Counted from the stretch's first letter, positions 42,782 through 51,844 are shown. The stretch is DNA of 64,000 bases from Pseudomonadota bacterium (GCA_022709365.1 JAKLIY010000007.1:61074-125073), one strand, 5' to 3'. Program-made: numbers and translations. Notes: a model not told the origin generated them from the letters alone.

Positions 42782-43669
42782 ATGACTGCATCTTTCGATT
42801 ACGACATCGCGTTCTCGCGCAATCTCGGCTGGGTGACTGAGGCGGAACAGGCGGTTCTACGAAGCCGGCGGATTGCTATTGCCGGATTGGGCGGGGTGGG
42901 GGGGAGTCATTTGCTGACGTTGACCCGCCTGGGTGTCGGAAAATTTAACATCGCCGATCTCGATGTGTTTGAGCTGGCGAATTTCAACCGCCAGGCAGGA
43001 GCGAGTCTGAGCCATATCGGTCGGACGAAGGTGGAGGTGTTGCGGGAACTGGCCCTGGATATCAACCCGGAACTGGAGATTCGAACTTTTACGGAAGGGG
43101 TGAAGGCCGAGAATGTTGCCGAGTTCCTGGAAGGCGTCGATCTTTATGTGGATGGTCTGGACTTTTTTGCGGTGGATGCGCGACGGCAGGTGTTCGGAGC
43201 CTGCACGGAACAGGGGATTCCCGCCATCACCGCCGCGCCGCTGGGGATGGGGGTGGCGTTGCTGAATTTTTTACCGGGGAAGATGACGTTCGAGGAGTAT
43301 TTTGGCCTGGAGGGTCAGCCGATGGAGGAGCAGTTGTTGCGCTTCCTGCTGGGGCTGTCGCCGGCGATGTTGCAGATGGGCTACCTGGTCGACCCCACGC
43401 GGGTGGATCTGGCGCAGCACCGGGGGCCGTCGACGCCGATGGCCTGCGAACTGTGTGCGGGTTTGGCGGCGACCCATGCGTTAAAAATTCTGCTGGGACG
43501 TGGCAAGACGCCCGCTGCGCCGTGGGGGGTACATTTCGATGCGTACCGCAACCAACTGGCGTTGACTTGGCGGCCGGGCGGTCATCGCCATCCGTTGCAG
43601 CGGCTGGGGTTGTGGGTGGCGCGGCGGCGGTTGGGCCGCACATTGCGAGACGCCGCCGAACGGCGTTAG
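42782..43669 (+). CDS. ThiF/MoeB/HesA family E1-like adenylyltransferase
   Basis: A 295-residue protein with the nucleotide-binding motif IAIAGLGGVGGSHLLTLTRLGVG and the DLDVFELANFNRQ loop, in which the conserved Asp and Arg/Gln contacts for ATP are present. The DGLDFFAVDARR segment and TAAPLGMGVALLNF follow. Zinc-type cysteines are reduced to CELCAG near 225; a catalytic thioester Cys is not obvious. The start at 42782 is chosen because the ATG has GGGGGAG upstream and homology begins there. No ubiquitin-like or ThiS gene is adjacent. The sequence of its last 11 codons recurs at 45825, a duplication scar. Confidence 0.88.
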   Translation: MTASFDYDIAFSRNLGWVTEAEQAVLRSRRIAIAGLGGVGGSHLLTLTRLGVGKFNIADLDVFELANFNRQAGASLSHIGRTKVEVLRELALDINPELEIRTFTEGVKAENVAEFLEGVDLYVDGLDFFAVDARRQVFGACTEQGIPAITAAPLGMGVALLNFLPGKMTFEEYFGLEGQPMEEQLLRFLLGLSPAMLQMGYLVDPTRVDLAQHRGPSTPMACELCAGLAATHALKILLGRGKTPAAPWGVHFDAYRNQLALTWRPGGHRHPLQRLGLWVARRRLGRTLRDAAERR

Positions 43670-43703
43670 GTTTGAAGGGTGATTGCGTCCGCACAGGGTA
43701 TGA

Positions 43704-44000
43704 ATGATGGACCGCTTTCAGAATGAACTTCGACGCATGATGCATTTTCAGGCAGATCCTTTGAAAGCTGCCGCTCATCTTAAGAAGTACGGTGTCAGCT
43801 TTAAAGAAGCCGCGGCCGTCCTGCTCGACCCGCTGGCGCGGATTCGGGAAGATCCGGATGCTCTGGATGAACAACGTCTGGTGGCGCTGGGAATGAGCCA
43901 CCACGGTCGAGTCTTGGTGGTCGTTTATCCGTTGCAGGGTGAAGCTCCCCTGATTTCGGCGCGCAAGGCCACAAAGCAAGAGGAGAGACAGTATGCGTGA
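43704..44000 (+). CDS. BrnT-family toxin (DUF497)
   Basis: A 98-residue ribonuclease toxin of the BrnT type. The signature is seen as HFQADPLKAAAHLKKYGVSFKEAAAVLLDPLARIREDPD and SHHGRVLVVVYPLQGEAPLISARKATKQEERQY. The antitoxin gene normally overlaps its 3' end, and here a frame starting MREEYDFSSATR does so by 8 nt, but that frame turns into unrelated sequence. The gene lies inside a duplication scar between the ThiF-like and nitroreductase genes. Confidence 0.85.
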   Translation: MMDRFQNELRRMMHFQADPLKAAAHLKKYGVSFKEAAAVLLDPLARIREDPDALDEQRLVALGMSHHGRVLVVVYPLQGEAPLISARKATKQEERQYA

Positions 44001-44217
44001 AGAATATGATTTCAGCAGTGCGACTCGCGCTCAGGACATGCCGGAACTGGCAAGGCTCCAGACTGAGGAGAATGTGGGCCAGTTGGCGTTGGGCAACTTG
44101 TTGGAAACGCTGGAGATCGCGGCGCAAGGGCGGGTGGGCTTTGGCTCGGCGCCGACCGCGCGGTCGCTGCGCTGGCCGTTGGACCGGCTGATTTTATCGG
44201 CCAAGACTAAATCCTGA
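43993..44217 (+). pseudogene. Chimaera: BrnA antitoxin start fused to nitroreductase remnant
   Basis: A 74-residue frame. Residues 1-12 (MREEYDFSSATR) look like the start of a BrnA antitoxin. From about residue 31 it reads QLALGNLLETLEIAAQGR joined directly to VGFGSAPTARSLRWPLDRL. The two halves match, in the nitroreductase at 45891-46976, the segments before and after a deletion of roughly 780 bp; GGGCGG is shared at both break points. So it is an internally deleted nitroreductase copy with a BrnA-like start. Whether it still neutralises BrnT is unknown. Confidence 0.75.
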
Positions 44218-45248
44218 TGACGACGCAACTGCACGACCACAGCTACAAGCTATTGTTTTCTCATGCGGTCATGGTGGAGGATCTGCTGCGGGGGTTTGTA
44301 CGCGAGGACTGGGTGCAGGCCATCGATTTCGCTACGCTGGAGAAAGTGCCGGGCAGCTATGTCAGCGACGATCTACGCGAACGGGCCGATGACGTGGTGT
44401 GGCGAGTGCGCCTGCGCGACCGATGGTTATATGTTTATCTGCTGTTGGAATTTCAATCGGCGGTGCGGCTGCTGACCTATGTTGGATTGCTGTATCAGGA
44501 CTTGATCCGCGCCGGGCAATTGACTGCAGAGGGCCGCTTGCCGCCGGTGCTGCCGGTGGTACTGTATAACGGTCGCCCGTGCTGGACCGCCGCAACCGAG
44601 ATGACTGAACTGATCGAATCGCCGCCGGCCGGTTTGGAGCACTATCAACCGCGCCTGCGCTATCTGCTGCTAGCGGAGAACCGGTACCGCGACGCGGAGT
44701 TGGGGCCATTGCGCAATCTGAGCGCGGCGTTGTTTCGGCTGGAAAACAGTCGGGGGCCGGCGGAGGTGCAACGGGTCGTGGCGGCGTTGGTGGAGTGGTT
44801 AAAAGCGCCGGAGCAAACCAGTTTACGGCGGGCGTTTGCGACTTGGTTGCGGCGGGTGTTCTTGCCAGCCCGGTTGCCGGGCGTGCGGATTGATGAAGTG
44901 AATGAGTTAAGCGAGGTGCGGGATATGTTAGCGGAACGGGTGGTGGAATGGACCGAGGAGTGGAAGCAGCAGGGTTTGCAGCAGGGTTTGCAGCAGGGTT
45001 TGCAGCAGGGTTTGCAACAGGGTTTGCAACAGGGTTTGGATGCCGAGCGGCATTTGCTGTTACGGCTGGTGCGGCGCCGTTTTGGAGAAGTCGTGGCGGC
45101 GGACAGCGCGCCGCTGTTAGCGCAGATTGCCCAGCCGGTGGTGTTGGAAGAGTTGGGTGAGGTGCTGTTGGATTGTGCGGACGGGGCGGCGTGGCTGGCG
45201 CGGTTGAAGGCGATTTTTGCGGTGGGGGGGGCGGGCGACAGCCAGTGA
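44217..45248 (+). CDS. Rpn-family recombination-promoting nuclease / putative transposase
   Basis: A 343-residue protein of the RpnA-E (PD-(D/E)xK) family, proteins that nick DNA and promote recA-independent recombination. HDHSYKLLFSHAVMVEDLLRGF, the catalytic-region VWRVRLRDRWLYVYLLLEFQS and RLLTYVGLLYQDLI are diagnostic. Before the C-terminal helices there is a (QQGL)6 run encoded by six 12-bp repeats (44967-45038), common in this family. The start overlaps the preceding stop (TGATG). Two other Rpn fragments occur at 54870 and 62961. Confidence 0.9.
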   Translation: MTTQLHDHSYKLLFSHAVMVEDLLRGFVREDWVQAIDFATLEKVPGSYVSDDLRERADDVVWRVRLRDRWLYVYLLLEFQSAVRLLTYVGLLYQDLIRAGQLTAEGRLPPVLPVVLYNGRPCWTAATEMTELIESPPAGLEHYQPRLRYLLLAENRYRDAELGPLRNLSAALFRLENSRGPAEVQRVVAALVEWLKAPEQTSLRRAFATWLRRVFLPARLPGVRIDEVNELSEVRDMLAERVVEWTEEWKQQGLQQGLQQGLQQGLQQGLQQGLDAERHLLLRLVRRRFGEVVAADSAPLLAQIAQPVVLEELGEVLLDCADGAAWLARLKAIFAVGGAGDSQ

Positions 45249-45336
45249 AAGGTAAATCCTTTGCAACGCAAGAGTTGATGGATTGGGGGGCGACCGCTAC
45301 ATCACTGGCGTTGCCCGCCACCTTGGATAATGCGCC

Positions 45337-45667
45337 ATGAAAGGCCCGAACCTGTCGGCCTGGGCGCTCGACCATCAACCTGGTATGACGTTCGCAAAAA
45401 AGTGGCTGATATTCGCCACGAATTACCCGCTGGAGTGCAAGGACCGTTTTTTGATGATGAATTCGGCGATGTCTTCGGCTCGATCTACGCTTTTACCGCC
45501 GACGGTTTCAGCCATGCCGAACTCAAGGACTCTGTGGATTACGTGCGCCAGTTTCGCGGTGGTCGGCATCGCCTTGATTTCGTCATGGATTGTCGCGGTG
45601 GTCTTCACGCCGTATCTGGCCTATAAGTTATTATATAAGCAGGAAAAACCGGCTGGCAACGTGATGA
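45337..45667 (+). pseudogene. RND pump remnant with two internal deletions
   Basis: Three pieces of a pump closely related to the gene at 48637: MKGPNLSAWALDHQP (45337-45381); WYDVRKKVADIRHELPAGVQ and onward to SIYAFTADGFSHAELKD (to about 45552); and in another frame AVVGIALISSWIVAVVFTPY (45553-45667). These correspond to residues about 1-15, 110-167 and 465-495 of the intact protein. The bases before the ATG (TTGGATAATGCGCCATGA) look like the 3' end of an adaptor gene. It is not functional. Confidence 0.85.
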
Positions 45668-45717
45668 TGCCTCCCCAATCTTTCTCCTCCGGCGGTGGTC
45701 GGTTCGGAGTATGCGTT

Positions 45718-45806
45718 CACCCCCTCCCATGTCGGGGAGTCCGATAACTGACTGTTTCATAAAACGCCCTCCCCCTTGTGGGGGAGGGCTGGGGTGGGGG
45801 GTCTGA
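45718..45806. repeat. Palindromic repeats, family A
   Basis: CACCCCCTCCCATGTCGGGGAG, a spacer, then CCCTCCCCCTTGTGGGGGAGGG with the tail CTGGGGTGGGGGG. It lies between the RND remnant and the ThiF tail copy. Confidence 0.85.
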
Positions 45807-45824
45807 ACGGTTACGGACGCGAAA

Positions 45825-45860
45825 AGACGCACGTTGCGGGATGCCGCCGAACGGCGTTAG
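45825..45860 (+). pseudogene. Duplicate of the ThiF-like gene 3' end
   Basis: Twelve codons reading RRTLRDAAERR-stop, nearly the same as the end of the gene at 42782-43669 (GRTLRDAAERR-stop). Similarity continues some 15 bp past the stop. It marks the boundary of a duplication that separated the ThiF-like gene from the nitroreductase gene. Confidence 0.8.
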
Positions 45861-45890
45861 ATCTGGAAGGTGGTTGACGGAGAAACAGTG

Positions 45891-46976
45891 ATGACGATGT
45901 GCAGTGTGATGGAGCAAATTCTGGATTTGGCCCGCTGGGCGCCGAGTGGCGATAACACGCAGCCGTGGCGGTTCGAGATTCTGGGTGAACGGCATCTGGT
46001 GGTGCAGGGTTTCGATACCCGCGATCAGGTGGTCTATGACCTGCAGGGCCGCGCCAGTCAGTTGGCTTTGGGCGGGTTGTTGGAAACCTTGGAAATTGCG
46101 GCGCAAGGGCGGGGCTGGCGGTGCGAGATCCGCCGCCGCGAGGATTTGCCCGAGACTCAGCCGACCTTCGATGTCAAATTTTCTGACACTCTGGCTGAAC
46201 CACATCCGCTGGAGGCAGTGATTCGCACCCGGGTCACGAATCGCCGGGCTTTTAGCCGACGACCGCTGGGTCTTCAGGAGCGGAGCGCGCTGGAGGCGTC
46301 GGTGGGGGCGGGGTATCGGGTGGTGTGGCTGGATGGAAAAGTGATGCTACGACACATGGCGCGGCTGCTGTTCGCGAATGCTGGAATCCGCCTGACTACC
46401 CCGGAAGCCTATGAGGTTCACAAGGTCATTATCGAGTGGGATAGCCAGTTTAGTCAGGACCGGATTCCCGACCAGGCGGTGGGTTTGGACCCGGTAGCGT
46501 TGCGCCTGATGCGCTGGGCCATGCAGAGTTGGGGACGGGTGGATTTTCTGAACCGGTATTTGGGCGGTACGCTGCTGCCTCGTCTGCAACTGGATGTGTG
46601 GCCAGCGTTGAACTGCGCGGCGCATTTCGTGATTGTGGCTGAAGGGCTGTTGCAAACGGTAGATGACTACGTGGCCGGTGGCCGGGCGATGCAGCGGTTC
46701 TGGCTGACGGCAACGCACCTCGGGCTGCAATTTCAACCGGAGATGACCCCGCTGATTTTTGCTTCCTATATCTACAATAATGTCGCGTTCAGCCGGACGC
46801 CGCGTTCCCTGGAGCAGGCGCGGCGGCTGACGAACGCTTTGGAGAGTTTGATCGGGGAGGAAGCCTGCCGGCAGGCGGTGTATCTGGGGCGGGTGGGCTT
46901 TGGCTCGGCGCCGACCGCACGGTCGCTGCGCTTGCCGTTGGACCGGCTCATTTTATCGGTCAGCACTGAACCTTGA
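45891..46976 (+). CDS. Nitroreductase-fold protein (ThiF-associated type)
   Basis: A 361-residue flavin-binding-type protein. The N-terminus MEQILDLARWAPSGDNTQPWRFEIL is the classical nitroreductase FMN-binding segment (R-W-A-P-S-x-x-N-x-Q). The rest, including RTRVTNRRAFSRRPL and WLTATHLGLQFQPEMTPLI, matches a long nitroreductase group. ATG 45891 has GGAG 8 nt upstream. It was probably next to the ThiF-like gene before the 2.2-kb insertion. E1-like plus flavin enzyme pairs are known in peptide and cofactor tailoring, but this product is unknown. Confidence 0.85.
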   Translation: MTMCSVMEQILDLARWAPSGDNTQPWRFEILGERHLVVQGFDTRDQVVYDLQGRASQLALGGLLETLEIAAQGRGWRCEIRRREDLPETQPTFDVKFSDTLAEPHPLEAVIRTRVTNRRAFSRRPLGLQERSALEASVGAGYRVVWLDGKVMLRHMARLLFANAGIRLTTPEAYEVHKVIIEWDSQFSQDRIPDQAVGLDPVALRLMRWAMQSWGRVDFLNRYLGGTLLPRLQLDVWPALNCAAHFVIVAEGLLQTVDDYVAGGRAMQRFWLTATHLGLQFQPEMTPLIFASYIYNNVAFSRTPRSLEQARRLTNALESLIGEEACRQAVYLGRVGFGSAPTARSLRLPLDRLILSVSTEP

Positions 46977-47194
46977 TGACGATGCCATCCCACCAAGATT
47001 TTCGTCCCTGCAATGAACCCTCATTGGTGCAACAAGTTGTGAAAAGGATCCATTGCCTGATCCGCGGGGTTGTATTCCTGGGACCTTCGCCAGCTCCCTG
47101 AATTCGCCATGCCCGCGTCGGTCGGAAGGCTGGGACGCAGCGGGGCGGCTCCAGTGGACCGCCCCGCCATAAGCGCACCGCCGAAGGTAGAAGA

Positions 47195-48091
47195 TCAGAC
47201 AGCGGTCTTGCGCCGACGCAGCAGACCCAGCGCACCCAGACCCAGGCCCAACAGCGCGAGGCTACCGGGTTCGGGGACATTGATGGTGACTCGCTCGGTG
47301 GTGATCACTGACCCGAATTGGAAAGTGGTATTGGCCCCTTCCGGAGTTCTGAAGCCGAGGCAAGGACTGATTACACCCACGGCGTTGCAGGCTGCGGTAG
47401 GTAACGGGTTAAGCCCGCTGGTGACTTCCAGGAAGCTGATGAAGTACTGGCGGTTCAGGATCGCGCCATTCTCCAAGTTTTGTTCTGCGGTGAGGTCCGG
47501 GTCGTAATCCGGATCGTCGTAGAAGAACGGGAAATTCAGTGAGTCCTGATCGATGACGAAGATGTCAGCGCAGCCATTGCTGTTCACTCCCACGCCGTAA
47601 GTGCCGCCGTCAGCACAGAGGCTCGGGCGTGGGTCGTTAGGCGTCTCCTGAAAATCGATCAAGAACTCAAGGGTATCCGAAGGCAACGCTGAACCAGGCG
47701 GCGTGAACGGCGTCAGCGTCAGGGTAGATGCCAGGCTTACCTCATCGAGAGTGGTTCCGAAGATCGGCTGGTTCACATGGGTGACTGATATGTTCGCGAC
47801 CGGCGGAAGGACGACACCGATACCGGTGTTAACTGTAGCCGAAGTTGGCGAATTGGTGATGTCCAAGCCGCTTTGCGCGCTATCACCCCACCGCAGCCTC
47901 TTGTCGGAATTGCTTATGGCGACCCCGCTCGACGGGGACGGGCCAGTACTGCCATTGGAATCTACGATGGAGCTGGCAACGAACACCGCACTGACACCCA
48001 CCGTCCACTGAGTAACCAAGCCTGCATGGGCACTGCTGGCAGCGAGAGCGGTAATAGCAGTTAACAAAACCTTCATGGCAGATGCTTTCAT
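47195..48091 (-). CDS. PEP-CTERM protein, THxN-type
   Basis: A secreted, exosortase-sorted protein of 298 residues: signal peptide MKVLLTAITALAASSAHA, then a beta-rich body with SVTHVNQPIFG (the T-H-x-N pattern of one PEP-CTERM family) and few Cys. The C-terminus is a canonical sorting signal: VPEPGSLALLGLGLGALGLL followed by RRRK. The start at 48091 has AGGAG upstream. A sigma-54-like promoter (48151-48165) and two 17-bp motifs precede it. Exosortase itself is not in the window. Likely a matrix or floc component (inference). Confidence 0.9.
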   Translation of the reverse strand: MKASAMKVLLTAITALAASSAHAGLVTQWTVGVSAVFVASSIVDSNGSTGPSPSSGVAISNSDKRLRWGDSAQSGLDITNSPTSATVNTGIGVVLPPVANISVTHVNQPIFGTTLDEVSLASTLTLTPFTPPGSALPSDTLEFLIDFQETPNDPRPSLCADGGTYGVGVNSNGCADIFVIDQDSLNFPFFYDDPDYDPDLTAEQNLENGAILNRQYFISFLEVTSGLNPLPTAACNAVGVISPCLGFRTPEGANTTFQFGSVITTERVTINVPEPGSLALLGLGLGALGLLRRRKTAV

Positions 48092-48150
48092 TGAGGTTCT
48101 CCTGTGAAGTTGTGCAATTATTTGCCGTCTTATGGTTCGAGAACAGTAAA

Positions 48151-48165
48151 GCGATTTTCGTGCCA
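48151..48165 (-). promoter_or_regulatory. Sigma-54 type -24/-12 promoter of PEP-CTERM gene A
   Basis: The minus strand reads TGGCACGAAAATCGC, one mismatch from TGGCAC-N5-TTGC. It lies about 60 nt upstream of the start codon. A matching element precedes the second PEP-CTERM gene. Confidence 0.7.
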
Positions 48166-48239
48166 TTTTAATAATTTATATAAAAATCAAATAGCTAAGC
48201 TCATACTGATCTCACCTCTCCAAATCAGAGTCTTGAAAC

Positions 48240-48256
48240 TGTAAAAAATCCTGACA
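48240..48256. promoter_or_regulatory. Upstream 17-bp motif, copy 1 (PEP-CTERM gene A)
   Basis: TGTAAAAAATCCTGACA, 75 bp upstream of the -24 element. Identical to copy 2 and 15 of 17 bases shared with the two copies before the other PEP-CTERM gene. Candidate activator (PrsR-like) binding site. Confidence 0.65.
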
Positions 48257-48406
48257 AGCCAACCGGCGAGTCGTCCGCGTTGCGGAGGGACGCGAACGCC
48301 AGCCAAAGGCTGACCCGGACTGCATTCCGCTAAGAAGTCATTGTTTTTAAAATAATTCTACTCTGAAGTAGCCCTTGAATCCCGTCCGTCCAGCGCAAAT
48401 CCGAGG

Positions 48407-48423
48407 TGTAAAAAATCCTGACA
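48407..48423. promoter_or_regulatory. Upstream 17-bp motif, copy 2 (PEP-CTERM gene A)
   Basis: TGTAAAAAATCCTGACA again, same orientation, 167 bp from copy 1 and 242 bp upstream of the -24 element. Confidence 0.65.
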
Positions 48424-48636
48424 ACCCCCTCCGCTTCCAGCGATAGATCACCCGTGGGAACCGGCGAAAAAAGCGCCCGCGCGTCGCTGGCTGCAACCGC
48501 CCGGCTGACGAATTCCGCTGGACGGGCTACACTTGGCAACCAACCTCTCCGCACTCGATCAGCGACCCATGAACCCACTCTTGGTGATCCCCGCCGCCGC
48601 CCTCCCGCCGCCGCCCGCCTGCTGGAATAGCGCGCC

Positions 48637-51600
48637 ATGACCGGCCCCAATCTGTCGGCCTGGGCGATCCACCATCCCGCGCTGATCCGCTACCTGATGG
48701 GCCTGCTGTTGCTGAGCGGGGCGTATGCCTATTTCACTCTGGGGCAGATGGAGGATCCTGAGTTCACCTTCCGGGGCATGGCGATCACGGTCTACTGGCC
48801 CGGCGCGACCGCCCGTGAAATGGAACAGCAGGTCACCGACAAGCTGGAGGAGAAACTGCAGCAAACTCCCTGGCTGGACTACATCAGCAGCTACTCCAAA
48901 CCCGGCGAGGCTGTATTGTTTATTCTGGTCAAAGAATCTGCGCCTCCCCGGGAAGTACCGAACATCTGGTATCAGGTGCGTAAGAAAGTCGGCGATATGC
49001 ATCATGAATTGCCATCCGGGATACAGGGTCCGGTCTTCGACGATGAATTCGGCGATATCTTCGGTTCAATCTACGCCTTCACCGCTGACGGTTTTAGCTA
49101 CGCCGAACTGAAACGCTATGTCGACTATGCGCGTCAGGAATTGCTGCGGCTGGACAATATCAATAAGGTGGAGATCATCGGCGCGCAGGACGAAAAAATC
49201 TATATCGAGATGCCCGACAAACAACTCGCCGCGCTGGGTATCAATCCTTTGCCGGTCTTCTCGCTGCTGGCGGCGCAGAATTCCATGGAGTCCGCTGGTG
49301 TCGTGGTGACCCCTGAAACCCGGGTGCCGCTACGGATGGAGGGGAATTTTAATTCCCTGGACAGTATTCGCGCCATCGGGATCCGTGGCAATGACCGGAC
49401 CTTCCGTTTAGGTGATGTTGCGGAGGTCTGGCGCGGCTATGAAGATCCGCCCGTGTTCAAAATGCGCTTCATGGGCCAGGAGGCCATTGGCCTGGCGGTG
49501 TCCATGGTCAAGGGTGGCGATATTTTGCAACTGGGCGTGGATCTGCGTCGGGCTTTCGAGAAATTACAGGCGGAATTACCGATCGGCATCGATATTCATC
49601 AGGTCACCGATCAGCCCCGGGTGGTCAGGGCGGCGATTAATGAATTCATGAAGACCTTCCTCGAAGCGCTGGTGATCGTGCTGGCCGTGACGTTTTTCAG
49701 CCTGGGCTGGCGAGCCGGCGTGGTGGTGGCGCTGTGCATTCCGCTGGTGCTGGCGATGACCTTTCTCGGCATGAAGCTGTTTGGCATTGATTTGCATCGC
49801 GTTTCGCTGGGGGCGCTGATCATCGCGCTGGGTCTGTTGGTGGATGACGCGATCATCGTCATGGAGATGATCGACCGGAAACTGGAATTGGGCTGGGAAC
49901 CGCAAAAGGCCGCGACGTTCGCCTATACCAGCACCGCCTTTCCGATGTTGACCGGCACTCTGGTGACCGTGGCCGGCTTCCTGCCAATCGGTCTGGCGCA
50001 ATCCTCGGCCGGCGAATACACCTTTGGCCTGTTCGCAGTGGTGGGCATTGCTCTGATCTCGTCCTGGCTGGTGGCAGTGTTGTTCACCCCTTATCTGGGC
50101 TACCTGCTGCTGCCGCAACGGCACGCCGATGATGCGGCGGTGGATTCCCAACGCGCTTTCAGTCGGCGCTCCGGCCGATTCCTGCGCTGGCGCCAACGTT
50201 ATCAATCGTGGGTCATCCGTGGGGAAGAGGCTATCAATGACGGCTTATTGCGCCTAGTGGAGGGGTGCCTGCGCCATTACCGGTGGGTGATCACCCTCAC
50301 CGTAATGGCGTTCATTTTGGCGGTGATCGGTTTCGGTTTTGTGCCGCAGCAATTCTTTCCCTCCTCCGCCCGGCCTGAATTGCTGGTCGATGTGTGGCTG
50401 CCGGAAGGCTCTTCCTTCGCGGCGACCGAGGCGGAAGTCAAGCGGCTGGAAGCCCGGCTCCTGCAGGAGCCGGGCGTGGTCAATGTCGTCAGCTATGTAG
50501 GCAGCGGTTCCCCCTACTTTTATCTGTCCATGGAAAAGCAACTGGACAATCGCAACTACGCGCAGTTGGTGGTCATGAACCGGGATGAAGAAGCCCGCGA
50601 GGCGGTGCTGAAAAGCTTGAATCGCGGGTTCGAGGAGGACTTTCCGGCGGTGCGCGGCCGAGCGTCCCGGCTGGAGAATGGCCCGCCGGTGGTGTATCCG
50701 GTGCAATTCCGGGTGGTGGGTCCCGACGCCGAGCGCCTGCGGACCATCGCCGGCGAATTGATCGAAGTCATGCGCGCTCATCCCTCTACCCGGGATGTCC
50801 ATACGGACTGGCGGGAAAGGATTCTGAGCGTGCGGCTGCGGGTGGATCAGGACAAGGCGCGTGCGCTGGGGATTGATGCGCAAACGCTGTCGCGCAATCT
50901 GAACGCCGTCCTGAGCGGCATGCTCATCACCCAGTACCGGGAAGGCGATCGAACCATCGATGTCCTGCTGCGCACCCGCCAGGACAAACCCGGCAATTTG
51001 GAGAGTCTCAAGGACCTCCAGGTCTATACCGACCGCCAGCGCTTCGTACCGCTGGGCCAGATTGCTTATATCGAAAAAGCCTTCGAGGACGGCGTGGTGT
51101 GGCGGCGTGACCGATTCCCGGCGATCACCGTGGTCGCCGACCTGCCGGATGGCGTGCAACCCCTGGACGTGACCGCGCAGATTGATCGCGCTCTGGAACC
51201 GTTACGCGCCCGGTTGCCCGATGGTTACCGCATCGAAATCGGCGGTGCTCAGGAAGCCAGCGCCAACTCCCAAGGCTCTATCTTTGCCGTCATGCCGTTG
51301 ATGATGGCAGTGATCCTGACTTTGCTGATGATCCAGTTGCACAGCTTTTCGCGGACGCTGCTGGTGTTGCTGACCGCGCCACTGGGCATTATCGGCGTGA
51401 CGCTGTTTTTGCTGGTCTTTCAACAGCCCTTCGGCTTTGTGGCGATGCTGGGCGTGATTGCCCTGTCGGGCATCATCATCCGCAATGCGGTGATTTTGCT
51501 GGATCAGATCGACCAGGATTTGCAAGCGGGGATTTCGCCATGGGATGCCGTGGTCGGTTCGACGGTGCGCCGGTTTCGGCCGATCATGCTGACCGCGCTG

Positions 51601-51759
51601 ACCGCGATTCTGGCCTTGATTCCGCTGACTCAGAGTACCTTTTGGGCGCCGCTGGCGGTGGCCATCATGGGAGGGTTGCTGGTGGCGACAATCCTGGATC
51701 GATTGGCGCTCCCGGCGATGTATGCGGCGTGGTTCCAGGTGCGGCCGCCGGCTTCCTGA
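48637..51759 (+). CDS. RND efflux pump (HAE1-like) lacking an adjacent adaptor
   Basis: A 1040-residue RND pump of a branch different from the one at 33730. N-terminus MTGPNLSAWAIHHPALIRYLMG, then FTFRGMAITVYWPGATAREME; the Asp pair is in LGLLVDDAIIVMEMIDRK. LSGIIIRNAVILLDQIDQDL is the second-half signature. The ATG overlaps a short upstream frame ending ...ACWNSAP-stop (ATGA), the same junction seen where the related adaptor meets its pump remnant at 57387-57390, so the upstream adaptor was probably deleted here. Intact and likely functional if an adaptor is supplied in trans. Confidence 0.92.
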   Translation: MTGPNLSAWAIHHPALIRYLMGLLLLSGAYAYFTLGQMEDPEFTFRGMAITVYWPGATAREMEQQVTDKLEEKLQQTPWLDYISSYSKPGEAVLFILVKESAPPREVPNIWYQVRKKVGDMHHELPSGIQGPVFDDEFGDIFGSIYAFTADGFSYAELKRYVDYARQELLRLDNINKVEIIGAQDEKIYIEMPDKQLAALGINPLPVFSLLAAQNSMESAGVVVTPETRVPLRMEGNFNSLDSIRAIGIRGNDRTFRLGDVAEVWRGYEDPPVFKMRFMGQEAIGLAVSMVKGGDILQLGVDLRRAFEKLQAELPIGIDIHQVTDQPRVVRAAINEFMKTFLEALVIVLAVTFFSLGWRAGVVVALCIPLVLAMTFLGMKLFGIDLHRVSLGALIIALGLLVDDAIIVMEMIDRKLELGWEPQKAATFAYTSTAFPMLTGTLVTVAGFLPIGLAQSSAGEYTFGLFAVVGIALISSWLVAVLFTPYLGYLLLPQRHADDAAVDSQRAFSRRSGRFLRWRQRYQSWVIRGEEAINDGLLRLVEGCLRHYRWVITLTVMAFILAVIGFGFVPQQFFPSSARPELLVDVWLPEGSSFAATEAEVKRLEARLLQEPGVVNVVSYVGSGSPYFYLSMEKQLDNRNYAQLVVMNRDEEAREAVLKSLNRGFEEDFPAVRGRASRLENGPPVVYPVQFRVVGPDAERLRTIAGELIEVMRAHPSTRDVHTDWRERILSVRLRVDQDKARALGIDAQTLSRNLNAVLSGMLITQYREGDRTIDVLLRTRQDKPGNLESLKDLQVYTDRQRFVPLGQIAYIEKAFEDGVVWRRDRFPAITVVADLPDGVQPLDVTAQIDRALEPLRARLPDGYRIEIGGAQEASANSQGSIFAVMPLMMAVILTLLMIQLHSFSRTLLVLLTAPLGIIGVTLFLLVFQQPFGFVAMLGVIALSGIIIRNAVILLDQIDQDLQAGISPWDAVVGSTVRRFRPIMLTALTAILALIPLTQSTFWAPLAVAIMGGLLVATILDRLALPAMYAAWFQVRPPAS

Positions 51760-51844
51760 ACTCTGGCCGCACTCATGGAATCGCCCACAGTATTGTAGTC
51801 GATTTTCATCCACTCTTCTCCCAAGCAACTCTTTTCTGCAGATC

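Noticed and set aside
44967..45038. Six 12-bp repeats, considered as CRISPR or VNTR
   Set aside because: They encode the (QQGL) run typical of Rpn-family proteins and have no spacers.
46977..47101. Short frame MTMPSHQDFRPC after the nitroreductase gene, considered as an Rpn start
   Set aside because: Only the first bases (TGATGACGA) match the other nitroreductase-Rpn junction; the rest does not resemble Rpn.
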